DNA of 64,000 nt from Pseudomonas baltica (GTDB lineage: Bacteria > Pseudomonadota > Gammaproteobacteria > Pseudomonadales > Pseudomonadaceae), in assembly GCF_014235765.1 (NCBI RefSeq), contig NZ_JACMYH010000006.1:62001-126000 (forward strand), read 5' to 3'. Under the pieces are notes generated by a model, which made no database searches, was not told where the DNA came from, and worked only from the letters and a program-made list of their open reading frames with translations. Positions 29,615 to 38,276 of the stretch are shown here, piece by piece. Position 1 is the first letter of the stretch; every line of letters begins with the position of its first letter. Both the position numbers and the translations under genes were made by a program.

Positions 29615-31336
29615 TCATTCGTGATGGGTGGCCCCGGCCATGTGCCGGGCGGCGATATAGCCGAAGGTGGCGGCAGGGCCCAGGTTGATGCCCCCGGCCG
29701 GGTAGTGGCCGCCCATGATGCTGGCCATGTCGCTGCCCGCGGCGTACAGCCCGGCAATCGGCAGGCCTTGCTTGTCGAGCACCTGCGCCTGTGCGTTGGT
29801 CTTGAGCCCGGCGAAGGTGCCGAAGCTGCCCGCTTCAACCTTGACCGCATAGAAAGGCCCCTGTTCGATCGGCGCCACGCACGGGTTGGGCCGGTGCAGG
29901 GCATCGCCCTGCTTGCGATTGTAGGCGCTGCCGCCGCGGCCGAACTGCGGATCTCGGCCTAGGTGCGCGTGCTCGTTGAAGTGGTCTACGGTAGATCGCA
30001 GCCCGTTCGGGTCGATGCCGCATAGAGCGGCCAGCGCCTCCAGCGTGTCGCCTACCTTGAGATAGCCGCTGTCGATGTGCGGCTTGAGCGGTAGCGGAAA
30101 CGGCCGTGAGATGCCCAGCCCGTAGCGGCGCTGGAAGGTGTGACTGCAGATCAGCCATGAGGCAACTTCCTCGCCGGGGGCATGGGCTATCATGGCTTTC
30201 ACGTAGTCATAGTAGCCGTCGGCTTCGTTGACGAAACGCTTGCCGTTGGCCAGCACGGCAATGATGCCCGGCTTCGCGCGCTCGATGATGTGCGGGAAGT
30301 GGCCGATGCTGCCGTCGGCGTAGGGCACTCGGGACACCGGGCACCAGGCTGCGGCCGAGGCCAATCCGGTGGCCACCTCGCCACCGGCGGTCTCGCCCAG
30401 GCGCAGGCCATCGCCGTTTACGCCCAGCGGCGGCAGAGCCAGGTGTTCGTGGCCGCTGGGCGTTCGCGGGAACAGTGCCCGGCGTCGGTCGATATCATGA
30501 GCGAAGCCACCGGTGGCCAGCATCACGGCCTTGCGCGCCTTGATCACCACTTCGCCCTCGGCAGTCTCGATCACGGCGCCGCAGACGCGTGAGCCTTCCT
30601 TCGACAGGCGCCGGACAGGCGCGGACTCCCACAGCAGCACGCCCAGGTCATCGGCCGATTTGGCCAGGCGAGCGACCAGTGCCACCCCGTTGCACAGCTG
30701 CATGGCGCGGCCGTGTCGGGCCAGGTCCAGCATATGTCGAGCCACGCGCCGGCTCACGTGCAGCAGCGAGCGCCACGAGCGGGTCAGGGTCAGAAAGGCG
30801 GTCAGGTCGGCGCCGGCCATGATCGGCATGCCTAGGAAGGAGGTTTCGCGCATCGTTCTGCGCAGTCGCTTGAGCAGCTTCTTGTCGAGCTGGCGTGCGT
30901 CATAGGGGGCCGCGATCACCGAACGGCCACCGGTGCCGGCACCCGGTGTATCGCCGTGGATATCGGCGATGGCATTGCCATCGGCGAACTGCAGGCTGGT
31001 GTGTTTCTCGAAAAACGCCACCATGTGCGGGGCCGCCTCGAGAAAGGCATCGATGCGTGCCGGATCGAAGTGCTCACCCAACTCATGTTGCAGGTAGGTG
31101 CGCGGCAACGCCGGATCTTCGTCAATGCCGGCGCGGCGCGCCAGCGGATTGCGTGGTACCCACATCCAGCCGCCGGACCAGGCAGTTGCGCCGCCAAAGG
31201 TGCTGTCCTTTTCGACCACGATCACACGCAGCCCGTGGTAGGCGGCGGTCACTGCGGTGGCCAGGCCAGCAGCGCCGGAGCCGATGACCAGCACGTCGCA
31301 GTCCACGCTCTTCGTTTCGCTGTCAGGCCCCTGCAT
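29615..31336 (-). CDS. FAD-dependent dehydrogenase (fumarate reductase / 3-ketosteroid dehydrogenase family)
   Basis: A 573-residue FAD_binding_2 flavoprotein. The N-terminal CDVLVIGSGAAGLATAVTAAYHGLRVIVVEKDSTFGGATAWSGGWMWVP binds FAD, and the C-terminus has TNAQAQVLDKQGLPIAGLYAAGSDMASIMGGHYPAGGINLGPAATFGYIAARH. This architecture is shared by 3-ketosteroid delta-1-dehydrogenases and related alpha,beta-desaturases. With the IclR regulator divergent and hydroaromatic genes nearby, I infer oxidation of a cyclic hydroxy or keto acid. The start is ATG 31336, with GGAG upstream. Confidence 0.87.
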   Translation of the reverse strand: MQGPDSETKSVDCDVLVIGSGAAGLATAVTAAYHGLRVIVVEKDSTFGGATAWSGGWMWVPRNPLARRAGIDEDPALPRTYLQHELGEHFDPARIDAFLEAAPHMVAFFEKHTSLQFADGNAIADIHGDTPGAGTGGRSVIAAPYDARQLDKKLLKRLRRTMRETSFLGMPIMAGADLTAFLTLTRSWRSLLHVSRRVARHMLDLARHGRAMQLCNGVALVARLAKSADDLGVLLWESAPVRRLSKEGSRVCGAVIETAEGEVVIKARKAVMLATGGFAHDIDRRRALFPRTPSGHEHLALPPLGVNGDGLRLGETAGGEVATGLASAAAWCPVSRVPYADGSIGHFPHIIERAKPGIIAVLANGKRFVNEADGYYDYVKAMIAHAPGEEVASWLICSHTFQRRYGLGISRPFPLPLKPHIDSGYLKVGDTLEALAALCGIDPNGLRSTVDHFNEHAHLGRDPQFGRGGSAYNRKQGDALHRPNPCVAPIEQGPFYAVKVEAGSFGTFAGLKTNAQAQVLDKQGLPIAGLYAAGSDMASIMGGHYPAGGINLGPAATFGYIAARHMAGATHHE

Positions 31337-31381
31337 TGGATGAATCTCCGAGATATACACGTCCGATGAATTGTAATTTTA

Positions 31382-31396
31382 TGGAATCGAGTTCCA
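31382..31396. promoter_or_regulatory. Candidate IclR operator between the flavoprotein and iclR genes
   Basis: TGGAATCGAGTTCCA is a perfect TGGAA-N5-TTCCA dyad in the 143-bp divergent promoter gap. It has the TGGAA...TTCCA shape typical of IclR-family sites. A related GGAA...GTTC site is at 32329-32343, before the next gene. Confidence 0.58.
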
Positions 31397-31479
31397 CATT
31401 CTATGGATTGCCGCCCGAATCGCCAAGTGTAGAATCAGCGGAATTTTTCATCGCGTTCCAACTTCACGAGAGCCTCACC

Positions 31480-32256
31480 ATGGCCGGCAGTCAGATCGAA
31501 CGGGCGTTCAGCGTGCTTGAAAGCCTTGCCAACGAACCACGCGGCCAAGCCTTGCAAGCCCTTGCCGAACAGCTGGGAATGCCCAAAAGCGCGGCTCACC
31601 GCATGCTCACCGAGTTGGCCCGACTGGGCTATGTACGGCAGAGCGCGGAAACCCTGCGCTATCACTTGTCGACCAAGTTGGTGGCGCTGGGTTTTCAATA
31701 CCTGTCCGGCAGTGGCGCCGATATCGTCCAGCCGATTCTCGATCGCCTGGCCCAGGCAACCGGTGAGCTGGTCCGGCTGGGCGTGGTCGAGGGCGACCGT
31801 CAGACGTGGATCGCCAAATCCCAGGGCGCTCGTTCCGGCCTGCGCTACGACCCGGAAATGGGGCGTGATGCGCCTTTGTTCTATACCGCTTCAGGGCATG
31901 CCTGGCTGGCTTCGCTCAGTGATGCCAAGGCACTGGCGTTGGTGGAGCAGCAGGGGATTACCGCTGGTGAAGACTTCGGGCCCAATGCGCCGCGTTCCAA
32001 TGCCGATCTGCTGGAACGTCTGCGCCTGGCCCGCGAGGCCGGCTATGCCTGGGTCGTCGAGAGTTCGGCATTGGGCACCTCGGCGCTGGCGGCGGTGATA
32101 CGGCATCCGCGGGACGGCCATGTGGTGGGCGTACTGAGTGTGGCCGGGCCCAGCGCGCGACTGTCCGAGACACGCATGCACGAATTGGCCAATGGGCTGT
32201 TGGCTGCGGTACAGGAGCTGTCTCAGGTCAGCCTGGCGTCGGAGCTGTTCAGCTGA
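31480..32256 (+). CDS. IclR-family transcriptional regulator
   Basis: A 258-residue IclR regulator. The winged helix-turn-helix (ERAFSVLESLANEPRGQALQALAEQLGMPKSAAHRMLTELARLGYVRQ) is followed by the effector-binding domain with FYTASGHAWLASLSD and the C-terminal VVGVLSVAGPSARLSETRM. The ATG at 31480 (MAGSQIERAF) is the first that leaves a normal N-terminus. It is divergent from the flavoprotein/aldo-keto reductase genes and upstream of the Gfo/Idh/MocA and TIM-barrel genes, so it probably controls both arms. Confidence 0.9.
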   Translation: MAGSQIERAFSVLESLANEPRGQALQALAEQLGMPKSAAHRMLTELARLGYVRQSAETLRYHLSTKLVALGFQYLSGSGADIVQPILDRLAQATGELVRLGVVEGDRQTWIAKSQGARSGLRYDPEMGRDAPLFYTASGHAWLASLSDAKALALVEQQGITAGEDFGPNAPRSNADLLERLRLAREAGYAWVVESSALGTSALAAVIRHPRDGHVVGVLSVAGPSARLSETRMHELANGLLAAVQELSQVSLASELFS

Positions 32257-32328
32257 GCGCTGGAACCAGCGGTGTGGTCTTGGTCCACCGATTCCTCGCC
32301 AATCCGTTATCCATGACTTGAAATATTC

Positions 32329-32343
32329 CGGAACTCGGTTCTA
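32329..32343. promoter_or_regulatory. Second candidate IclR operator
   Basis: CGGAACTCGGTTCTA shares nine of fifteen positions with the dyad at 31382-31396, including both half-site cores GGAA and GTTC. It is about 36 bp before the GTG start of the next gene. Confidence 0.42.
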
Positions 32344-32378
32344 AATAAGCGCAGAGAATAAAAACAAAGGATTTCATC

Positions 32379-33431
32379 GTGACCGTCCCTCTGCGAATTG
32401 CCCTGATCGGTGCCGGCACCATGGGCCGACAGCATTACCAGCACCTGCGAGAAATAGACTCAGCACAACTTTGCGCCATCGCCGACCCCGGCCCTCACGC
32501 TGAGGCCTTTGCCGCGCAATGTGCGGTGCCGCATTTCACCGATCATCGACAGATGCTGGCGCAGGTAGCGCCTGCAGCTGTCATCGTTGCCAACCCGAAT
32601 GCTCAGCATGTGCGCACGGCACTCGATTGCCTGGCAGCCGGTGTGCCCGTGCTGCTGGAAAAACCGGTGGGGGTCGATCTGGACGAAGTGGCCGCGCTGG
32701 TGGCTGCCAGCGCCGCCAGCGGCGTACCGGTCCTGGTCGGTCATCACCGGCGGCACAACCCGATGATCAGCCGGGCCCGGCAAGTCGTGCAAAGCGGCGT
32801 GCTCGGCCGCCTGACCACGGTGACGGCGTTGTGGCAGCTGCAGAAACCCGACAGTTATTTCGACATTGCCTGGCGCCGCGAACCAGGGGCCGGAATGCTG
32901 CTGACCAACCTGATTCATGACCTCGATCTGCTGCGCTACCTGTGCGGCGAAGTCCGCCAGGTGCAGGCCTTCGGCAGCAATGGCATTCGCGGCTTCGGCA
33001 ACCACGACAGTCTGGCGGTGTTGCTGCAGTTCGAAAACGGCGCGCTGGGCACCTTGACCGGGTCCGACGGTGTGGCTGCGCCCTGGAGCTGGGAGCTCGG
33101 CTCGGGCGAGAACCCGGTCTATCCACGCCAGGCCGATCAGCCGTGCTACCTGCTGGCTGGCACTGCCGGTGCGCTGAGCGTGCCGCAACTCAGGCGCTGG
33201 CATTACGCTGAACCGGGTGCGGGTTGGCATGAGCCGTTGCTGCAGGTGCAGGAAACCTTTGATTCCGCAGAGGCGCTGCGCGTGCAGCTGGAGCATTTCG
33301 TCGAGGTCGCGCATGGGCGCGCCGAGCCACTGGTGAGCGCAGCGGATGCCGCGCGCACCCTGGCGTTGGTCGACGCCATCGGCGAAGCGATGCGTAGCGG
33401 ATGCGCCTGTGCGCCACGCGCCTTGGGCTAG
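32379..33431 (+). CDS. Gfo/Idh/MocA-family oxidoreductase
   Basis: A 350-residue NAD(P)-dependent dehydrogenase. The N-terminal Rossmann motif is IALIGAGTMGRQHYQHL, the catalytic-lysine motif is LLEKPVGVDLDE, and the C-terminal domain has NLIHDLDLLRYLCGEVRQVQAFG with the typical histidine and aspartate. Relatives oxidise cyclitols, sugars or hydroxy acids. The start is GTG at 32379 behind AAAGGA. It is followed 69 bp later by a TIM-barrel isomerase. Confidence 0.9.
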   Translation: MTVPLRIALIGAGTMGRQHYQHLREIDSAQLCAIADPGPHAEAFAAQCAVPHFTDHRQMLAQVAPAAVIVANPNAQHVRTALDCLAAGVPVLLEKPVGVDLDEVAALVAASAASGVPVLVGHHRRHNPMISRARQVVQSGVLGRLTTVTALWQLQKPDSYFDIAWRREPGAGMLLTNLIHDLDLLRYLCGEVRQVQAFGSNGIRGFGNHDSLAVLLQFENGALGTLTGSDGVAAPWSWELGSGENPVYPRQADQPCYLLAGTAGALSVPQLRRWHYAEPGAGWHEPLLQVQETFDSAEALRVQLEHFVEVAHGRAEPLVSAADAARTLALVDAIGEAMRSGCACAPRALG

Positions 33432-33500
33432 CTCGGTTGCTTGGCTGACATCCTCGTGCCCTGGCCACCGTCATCCCTTTCACGCCCCAAGGAGCCGCCC

Positions 33501-34316
33501 ATGACTCACCGCATCCTGTCCCTGGCCGCATTGACGGTGCTCGAGCTGTCGCCCCCCGAGATGGTCGAAGTCGCTGCCCGCGCCGGATACAGCCACGTCG
33601 GCCTGCGTACCGAGCCGGCTACCGCCGAAGAGCACCATTATCCTTTGCTGCGCGACAAGGCATTGCAACGCCAGACTGCCGCACGGTTGCGTGACACCGG
33701 CATCAAGGTGCTGGACATCGAAATCCTGCGGCTCAAGCCGTTTACCCGCGTGGCGGAGTTCGAAGCTCACCTGGCCTTGGGCGCCGAGTTCGGCGCGAGC
33801 GAATTGCTGGTGGCGGGTAATGATCCAGACGTGCAAAGAGCCAGCGACAACTTGGCCCAGCTGTGCGACCTGGCGCGGCCCTATGGCATCCATCCGCACC
33901 TGGAATTCATGCCTTGGACCGACTGCCCGGACCTGGCCAGCGCGATGGTCATGCTCGACAAGGCCGGTCGCGACAATGCCTGCATCCTGGTCGATGCCTT
34001 TCATTTCGACCGCTCCAACTCGCGACTCGAAGACCTGCGCAGCCTGCCAGCGCACCGCTTGCGTTATGCCCAGCTGTGCGACGTGGCGGGCCCGCGTCCC
34101 GATGACATGGCGGAGATACTGCGCCAGGCGCGCCAGGAACGACGTTTTCCCGGAGACGGAGATTGCGACCTGGTCGGCCTGCTGCGGGCACTGCCTGACG
34201 ATGTGCCATTGAGCCTGGAGATACCCACGGCGCGCTTGCTGGAACAGGGTGTGAGCGCTTATGAAAGAGCGCGGACGGCCCTCGAGAAAACCCAGGTGTT
34301 ATTGGCTGGGATCTAG
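33501..34316 (+). CDS. Sugar phosphate isomerase/epimerase-like TIM-barrel protein
   Basis: A 271-residue xylose-isomerase-like TIM-barrel protein of the IolE/AP endonuclease 2 superfamily. Metal-ligand strands are visible as KVLDIEILRLKPF, HPHLEFMPWTD, CILVDAFHFDRSNS and YAQLCDVAGP. The same fold is used by 3-dehydroshikimate dehydratases and inositol-pathway enzymes, so dehydration or isomerisation of a cyclic polyol acid is possible. The ATG at 33501 has AAGGAG upstream and gives a normal N-terminus. Confidence 0.83.
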   Translation: MTHRILSLAALTVLELSPPEMVEVAARAGYSHVGLRTEPATAEEHHYPLLRDKALQRQTAARLRDTGIKVLDIEILRLKPFTRVAEFEAHLALGAEFGASELLVAGNDPDVQRASDNLAQLCDLARPYGIHPHLEFMPWTDCPDLASAMVMLDKAGRDNACILVDAFHFDRSNSRLEDLRSLPAHRLRYAQLCDVAGPRPDDMAEILRQARQERRFPGDGDCDLVGLLRALPDDVPLSLEIPTARLLEQGVSAYERARTALEKTQVLLAGI

Positions 34317-34330
34317 GGTGGGGTCACCGG

Positions 34331-34364
34331 CCTCTGTGGGAGCGGGCTCTGCCCGCGAAGAGCT
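34331..34364. repeat. Extragenic palindromic repeat (single unit)
   Basis: CTGTGGGAGCGGGCTCTGCC followed by CGCGAAGAG; one arm of the family described at 10365-10505, between convergent genes. Confidence 0.75.
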
Positions 34365-34386
34365 CCACCGCAAATCCGCGCCTGGC

Positions 34387-35727
34387 TCAACCCCCCTGCG
34401 GCACCTTGCGCGGTGCCATCAGGTACAGCCACACCAGGGCAATGAAATACATCGCCGGAATGATCGTGAACAACACCGTGTAGTTGTTGTTGGTCACCGT
34501 CAGGATGTAGCCCACCACCTGGGTCATGAACATCCCGCCCACCGCCGCGCACATGCCGCCGAAGCCGAACACCGTGCTCATCATGTGCTTGGGCGTGTAG
34601 TCCATCACCACGCTCCAGATGTTGGCCGTCCACGCCTGGTGCGCGGCAATGGCCAGCGAAATCGCCGCCACCGCCACCCACAGGTTGGCCGCGCCAGCGG
34701 CGAACACCACGCTGATGATCGCTAGAGCAAACACCAGCATCGACAAGAGCCGCGCTTTCACCGGCTGCATGCCGCGGCCGATCAGGAACGACGACAGCAC
34801 GCCGCCGCCCACGCTGCCGACGTCGGCACTCAGGTAGATGATGATCAGCGGAATGCCCATCTGGGTGACGTTGATGCCCAACTGGTATTGCTGATTGAGG
34901 AACGGCGGCAGCCAGTACAGGTAGAACCAGAACACCGGGGCCGTCATCATGAACGCCCCGGCGAAGGCCCAGGTGCCGCGCATGGTCATGATCTTCCAGA
35001 ACGGCACGCCCGCTTGTTCGGGCGCTTCCTGATCCTGGATGTATTCCAGTTCGCTGGCCTTGACCCGGGGGTGCTGGTCCGGGTCGAAGTACTTCAGGCC
35101 CCAGAACACCGCCCAGGCCAGACCCAGCAGGGCGATGGTGAGAAACGCCGCCTGCCAGCCCCAGACGCTGAGGATCAGCGGCAGCATCATCGGCGTCAGC
35201 AGGGCGCCCACGTTGGTGCCGGCATTGAAGATGCCCGTGGCCACCGCGCGCTCCCTGGCCGGGAACCACAGCCGGGTGGTCTTCACGCAGGCCGGATAGT
35301 TGGCCGCCTCGGTGAGCCCGAGAACGAACCGGCAGACCATGAAGCCCACCGCCGAAGTCGCCAGGCCATGGGCGCCGGTGGCCAGGCTCCAGAGCAGCAC
35401 CGCGCAGAAGAACACGCGCTTGACGCCGATCCTGTCGATCAACCGGCCCTGCAGCAGGAAGCCGATGGCGTAGCCCACCTGAAACCAGAAATTGATGTTG
35501 GCGTAGTCCATCGCCGTCCAGTTCATTTCCTTGGCCAGGATCGGCTGCATCACGCCCAGCGCGGCGCGGTCGATGTAGTTCAGGGTGGTCGCGAAGAACA
35601 CCAGGGCGAGCATGCCCCAGCGAGTCTTGCCGACCGCGGCGCCGGCTTTGACCATGTCCCGGAAACCGACTTTGGCATCGGGCGCCTGTTGGGCGCGGGG
35701 CAGGGCGGAGCTGTGGGGTTGTGTCAT
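34387..35727 (-). CDS. MFS transporter (anion:cation symporter family), likely for hydroaromatic or aromatic acids
   Basis: A 446-residue, twelve-helix major facilitator. TTLNYIDRAALGVMQPILAKEMNW in the first helix, FQVGYAIGFLLQGRLIDRIGVKRVFF at the loop 2-3 motif, and RFVLGLTEAANYPACVKTTRLWFPARERAVATGIFNAGTNVGALL are characteristic of the ACS (hexuronate/phthalate) family. The ATG at 35727 is behind GGAAGG; much longer in-frame readings would cross the promoter gap. It is divergent from quiC, so quinate, shikimate or protocatechuate is the likely cargo. Confidence 0.88.
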   Translation of the reverse strand: MTQPHSSALPRAQQAPDAKVGFRDMVKAGAAVGKTRWGMLALVFFATTLNYIDRAALGVMQPILAKEMNWTAMDYANINFWFQVGYAIGFLLQGRLIDRIGVKRVFFCAVLLWSLATGAHGLATSAVGFMVCRFVLGLTEAANYPACVKTTRLWFPARERAVATGIFNAGTNVGALLTPMMLPLILSVWGWQAAFLTIALLGLAWAVFWGLKYFDPDQHPRVKASELEYIQDQEAPEQAGVPFWKIMTMRGTWAFAGAFMMTAPVFWFYLYWLPPFLNQQYQLGINVTQMGIPLIIIYLSADVGSVGGGVLSSFLIGRGMQPVKARLLSMLVFALAIISVVFAAGAANLWVAVAAISLAIAAHQAWTANIWSVVMDYTPKHMMSTVFGFGGMCAAVGGMFMTQVVGYILTVTNNNYTVLFTIIPAMYFIALVWLYLMAPRKVPQGG

Positions 35728-36095
35728 GGTTGGGGCCTTCCGTACAGGCGCGGTGGGCAGGAGCCACCGCCGAACTTCGACTGAGCGCGGCGCAGTCCGA
35801 TACAGCGGCGTGCACGGTATCAGAGACGTCGCCGTCAGGGGTGCGCTCGGTGGGGTCAGACAGGTGCGTCCTGGTAGTCTTCGACGCAACCGGGGGCGGG
35901 TACGGACACGGCGCAGGAGCAGATAGGGGTGTGCATGAGCGATTACCTGGGTTCTTGAAATTCTTATGGGGTGTTGACCGGCGGTGCTGACGGTCCGCGC
36001 TCGGTCGATTGGCAAAATGTGCATCGACCAGCTTCACTGTCGGGAACGATGGTGGGCACACGGCCCCGGCGAATCAATCGACCCATGCGGTAATT

Positions 36096-36110
36096 GGTCG
36101 ATAATCGCAC
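36096..36110 (+). promoter_or_regulatory. PcaR-like operator upstream of quiC
   Basis: GGTCGATAATCGCAC matches, at 14 of 15 positions, the site GTTCGATAATCGCAC that I recall for the P. putida IclR-type regulator PcaR. PcaR controls beta-ketoadipate pathway genes, so quiC and/or the MFS gene may belong to that regulon. Confidence 0.55.
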
Positions 36111-36117
36111 GCAAAAC

Positions 36118-36131
36118 TAACTGGTTGGTAC
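36118..36131 (+). promoter_or_regulatory. Motif shared with the aroE promoter (quiC copy)
   Basis: TAACTGGTTGGTAC agrees at 12 of 14 positions with TAACTAGTTCGTAC in front of aroE (40094-40107, minus strand). Both face the gene they precede. A site for the nearby TetR regulator is the simplest reading. Confidence 0.48.
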
Positions 36132-36271
36132 GTGCTCGGGTAGAGTAGCAGGCTGATACAACCACTTCTTTCATCACGGTTTTGCCTGCTTGCAAGGGCA
36201 CGGCAGAACTGCAGAAAAAGGCTCGTTTCGAGGCCTCCCCGTAAGCCCTCGAGCAGTCATTGGAGCGTGCC

Positions 36272-38182
36272 ATGCAGCGTTCGATCGCCACTGTGTCCCT
36301 GAGCGGTACCCTGCCGGAAAAACTCGAAGCCATTGCCGCCGCCGGTTTCGATGGTGTGGAAATCTTCGAAAACGACCTGCTGTACTACGACGGCAGCCCC
36401 CGGGAAGTTCGGCAGATGTGCGCCGACCTGGGCATCGCCATCACCCTGTTCCAGCCGTTCCGTGACTTCGAAGGTGGCAACCGTTCGCGCATGGCGCGCA
36501 ACTTCGACCGCGCCGAGCACAAGTTCGACTTGATGCAGGAACTGGGTACCGACCTGGTGCTGGTATGCAGCAATACCGCTGCCGACTCCCTAGGCGAACA
36601 GCAGATTCTCGTCGACGACCTGCGCCAATTGGCCGAACGCGCCGACAAGCGTGGCCTGCGCATCGGCTACGAAGCCCTGGCCTGGGGCCGCCACGTCAAC
36701 ACCTACCAGCAGGTCTGGGACATCGTTCGCCAGGCCGACCACAAGGCACTGGGCGTGTTGCTCGACAGCTTTCACACGCTGTCGCTCAAGGGCGATCCGC
36801 GAGCGATCGCCGACATTCCCGGTGACAAGATCTTCTTCGTGCAGATGGCCGATGCGCCCATTCTGGCCATGGACGTGCTGGAGTGGAGCCGACATTTCCG
36901 CTGCTTCCCCGGGCAGGGCGAGTTCGACCTGCCGGGCTTTCTCGCGCCGATCATCAAGACCGGCTACACCGGGCCGTTGTCCCTGGAAATCTTCAACGAC
37001 GGTTTCCGTGCCGCACCGCCTCGGGCCAACGCGGCCGACGGTTTGCGCTCGCTGCTGTACCTCGAGGAAAAGACCCGCAAGCTGCTGGAACAGGAGGCTA
37101 CGCCGGTGCCCAACCTGGATATTCTCTTCGCGCCCCCGGCTGCGGATGAATACCAGGGCATCGAGTTTCTCGAGTTCGCCGTGGACGAAAGCCTGGGCGC
37201 CAAGCTCAGCCACTGGCTGCAGCAACTGGGCTTCGCCAAGGCCGGTCAACACCGTTCCAAGAACGTCAGCCTGCTGCGCCAAGGCGATATCAACCTGATC
37301 CTCAACGCCGAACCGTACTCCTTCGCCCACAACTTCTTCGAATCCCACGGCCCCTCACTGTGTGCCACGGCGTTGCGGGTCAAGGACAGCGCCAAGGCGC
37401 TGGAGCGCGCCGTGGCCTACAAGGCCCAGCCTTTCCGCGGTCTGGTCGGCCCCAACGAGCGCCAGCTGGCCGCCGTGCGGGCCCTGGATGGCAGCCTGAT
37501 CTACCTGGTGGACGACGCCAGCGACGGGCCGACCATCTACGAGTCCGATTTCAGCCTCAGTGCACCCGCGGCGACACCCGGCATGCTCAAGTCCATCGAC
37601 CACATGGCCATGGCCATACCGCCGGACACCCTCGACAGCTGGGTGCTGTTCTACAAGACCGTGCTGGACTTCAAGGCCGACGACGAGGTGGTGCTGCCCG
37701 ACCCCTACGGCCTGGTGAAAAGCCGTGCGGTGCGCAGCCAGTGCAGCTCGATCCGCCTGCCGCTGAACATCTCGGAGAACCGCAACACGGCGATCTCCCA
37801 TGCGCTGTCGACTTATCGCGGCTCGGGCGTGCATCACATCGCCTTCGATTGCGACGACATATTCGCGGCCGTGAGCAAGGCCAAGGAGGCGGGGGTGGCA
37901 CTGCTGGACATCCCGCTCAACTATTACGACGATCTGGGCGCGCGGTTCGATTTCGACGACGAATTCCTCAGCGAGCTGGCGTACTACAACGTGCTGTACG
38001 ACCGTGACGCCAACGGTGGCGAGCTGTTCCACGTGTACACGGAGCCGTTCGAGGAGCGTTTCTTCTTCGAGGTGCTGCAGCGTCGTGGTGGTTATGCCGG
38101 CTATGGCGCGGCCAACGTCGCCGTGCGGCTGTCGGCCATGGCCAAGGCGCGCGCCGGTGGCATCCGTCACGCCAAGCTGTGA
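36272..38182 (+). CDS. quiC: 3-dehydroshikimate dehydratase QuiC (fused to a 4-hydroxyphenylpyruvate dioxygenase-like domain)
   Basis: A 636-residue two-domain protein. Residues about 1-280 are a TIM barrel of the sugar-isomerase type with GFDGVEIFENDLLYYDGSP, RIGYEALAWGRHVNT, LGVLLDSFHTLSLKGDP and GPLSLEIFNDGFR, as in the known P. putida 3-dehydroshikimate dehydratase. Residues about 295-600 are two vicinal-oxygen-chelate repeats like 4-hydroxyphenylpyruvate dioxygenase (SIDHMAMAIPPDTLDSWVLFYKTVLDF, GVHHIAFDCDDIFAAV, GGELFHVYTEPFEERFFFEVLQRRGGYAGYG). The first domain makes protocatechuate from 3-dehydroshikimate; the role of the second is uncertain. The start is ATG 36272. Confidence 0.9.
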   Translation: MQRSIATVSLSGTLPEKLEAIAAAGFDGVEIFENDLLYYDGSPREVRQMCADLGIAITLFQPFRDFEGGNRSRMARNFDRAEHKFDLMQELGTDLVLVCSNTAADSLGEQQILVDDLRQLAERADKRGLRIGYEALAWGRHVNTYQQVWDIVRQADHKALGVLLDSFHTLSLKGDPRAIADIPGDKIFFVQMADAPILAMDVLEWSRHFRCFPGQGEFDLPGFLAPIIKTGYTGPLSLEIFNDGFRAAPPRANAADGLRSLLYLEEKTRKLLEQEATPVPNLDILFAPPAADEYQGIEFLEFAVDESLGAKLSHWLQQLGFAKAGQHRSKNVSLLRQGDINLILNAEPYSFAHNFFESHGPSLCATALRVKDSAKALERAVAYKAQPFRGLVGPNERQLAAVRALDGSLIYLVDDASDGPTIYESDFSLSAPAATPGMLKSIDHMAMAIPPDTLDSWVLFYKTVLDFKADDEVVLPDPYGLVKSRAVRSQCSSIRLPLNISENRNTAISHALSTYRGSGVHHIAFDCDDIFAAVSKAKEAGVALLDIPLNYYDDLGARFDFDDEFLSELAYYNVLYDRDANGGELFHVYTEPFEERFFFEVLQRRGGYAGYGAANVAVRLSAMAKARAGGIRHAKL

Positions 38183-38276
38183 AGGCCTGCCCGCAGCGCA
38201 GGTGTGCTGCGGGCTTTCCATGGGCGCGCGGCGCGCCGCATAATGGCCCCTGACCAACGACGGCCGTGAGCCCAGC

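Larger units (their letters stand above)
35728..36271. other. Divergent promoter gap between the MFS gene and quiC
   Basis: A 544-bp stretch without a convincing gene. It contains the PcaR-like site at 36096-36110 and, 8 bp further, the motif at 36118-36131 shared with the aroE promoter. I see nothing interpretable between about 35760 and 36060. Confidence 0.6.

Noticed and set aside
35728-36024. An N-terminal extension of the MFS transporter to 36024
   Set aside because: The added 99 residues are arginine/proline-rich without membrane character, and the ATG at 35727 has a good ribosome site and gives a normal transporter start.
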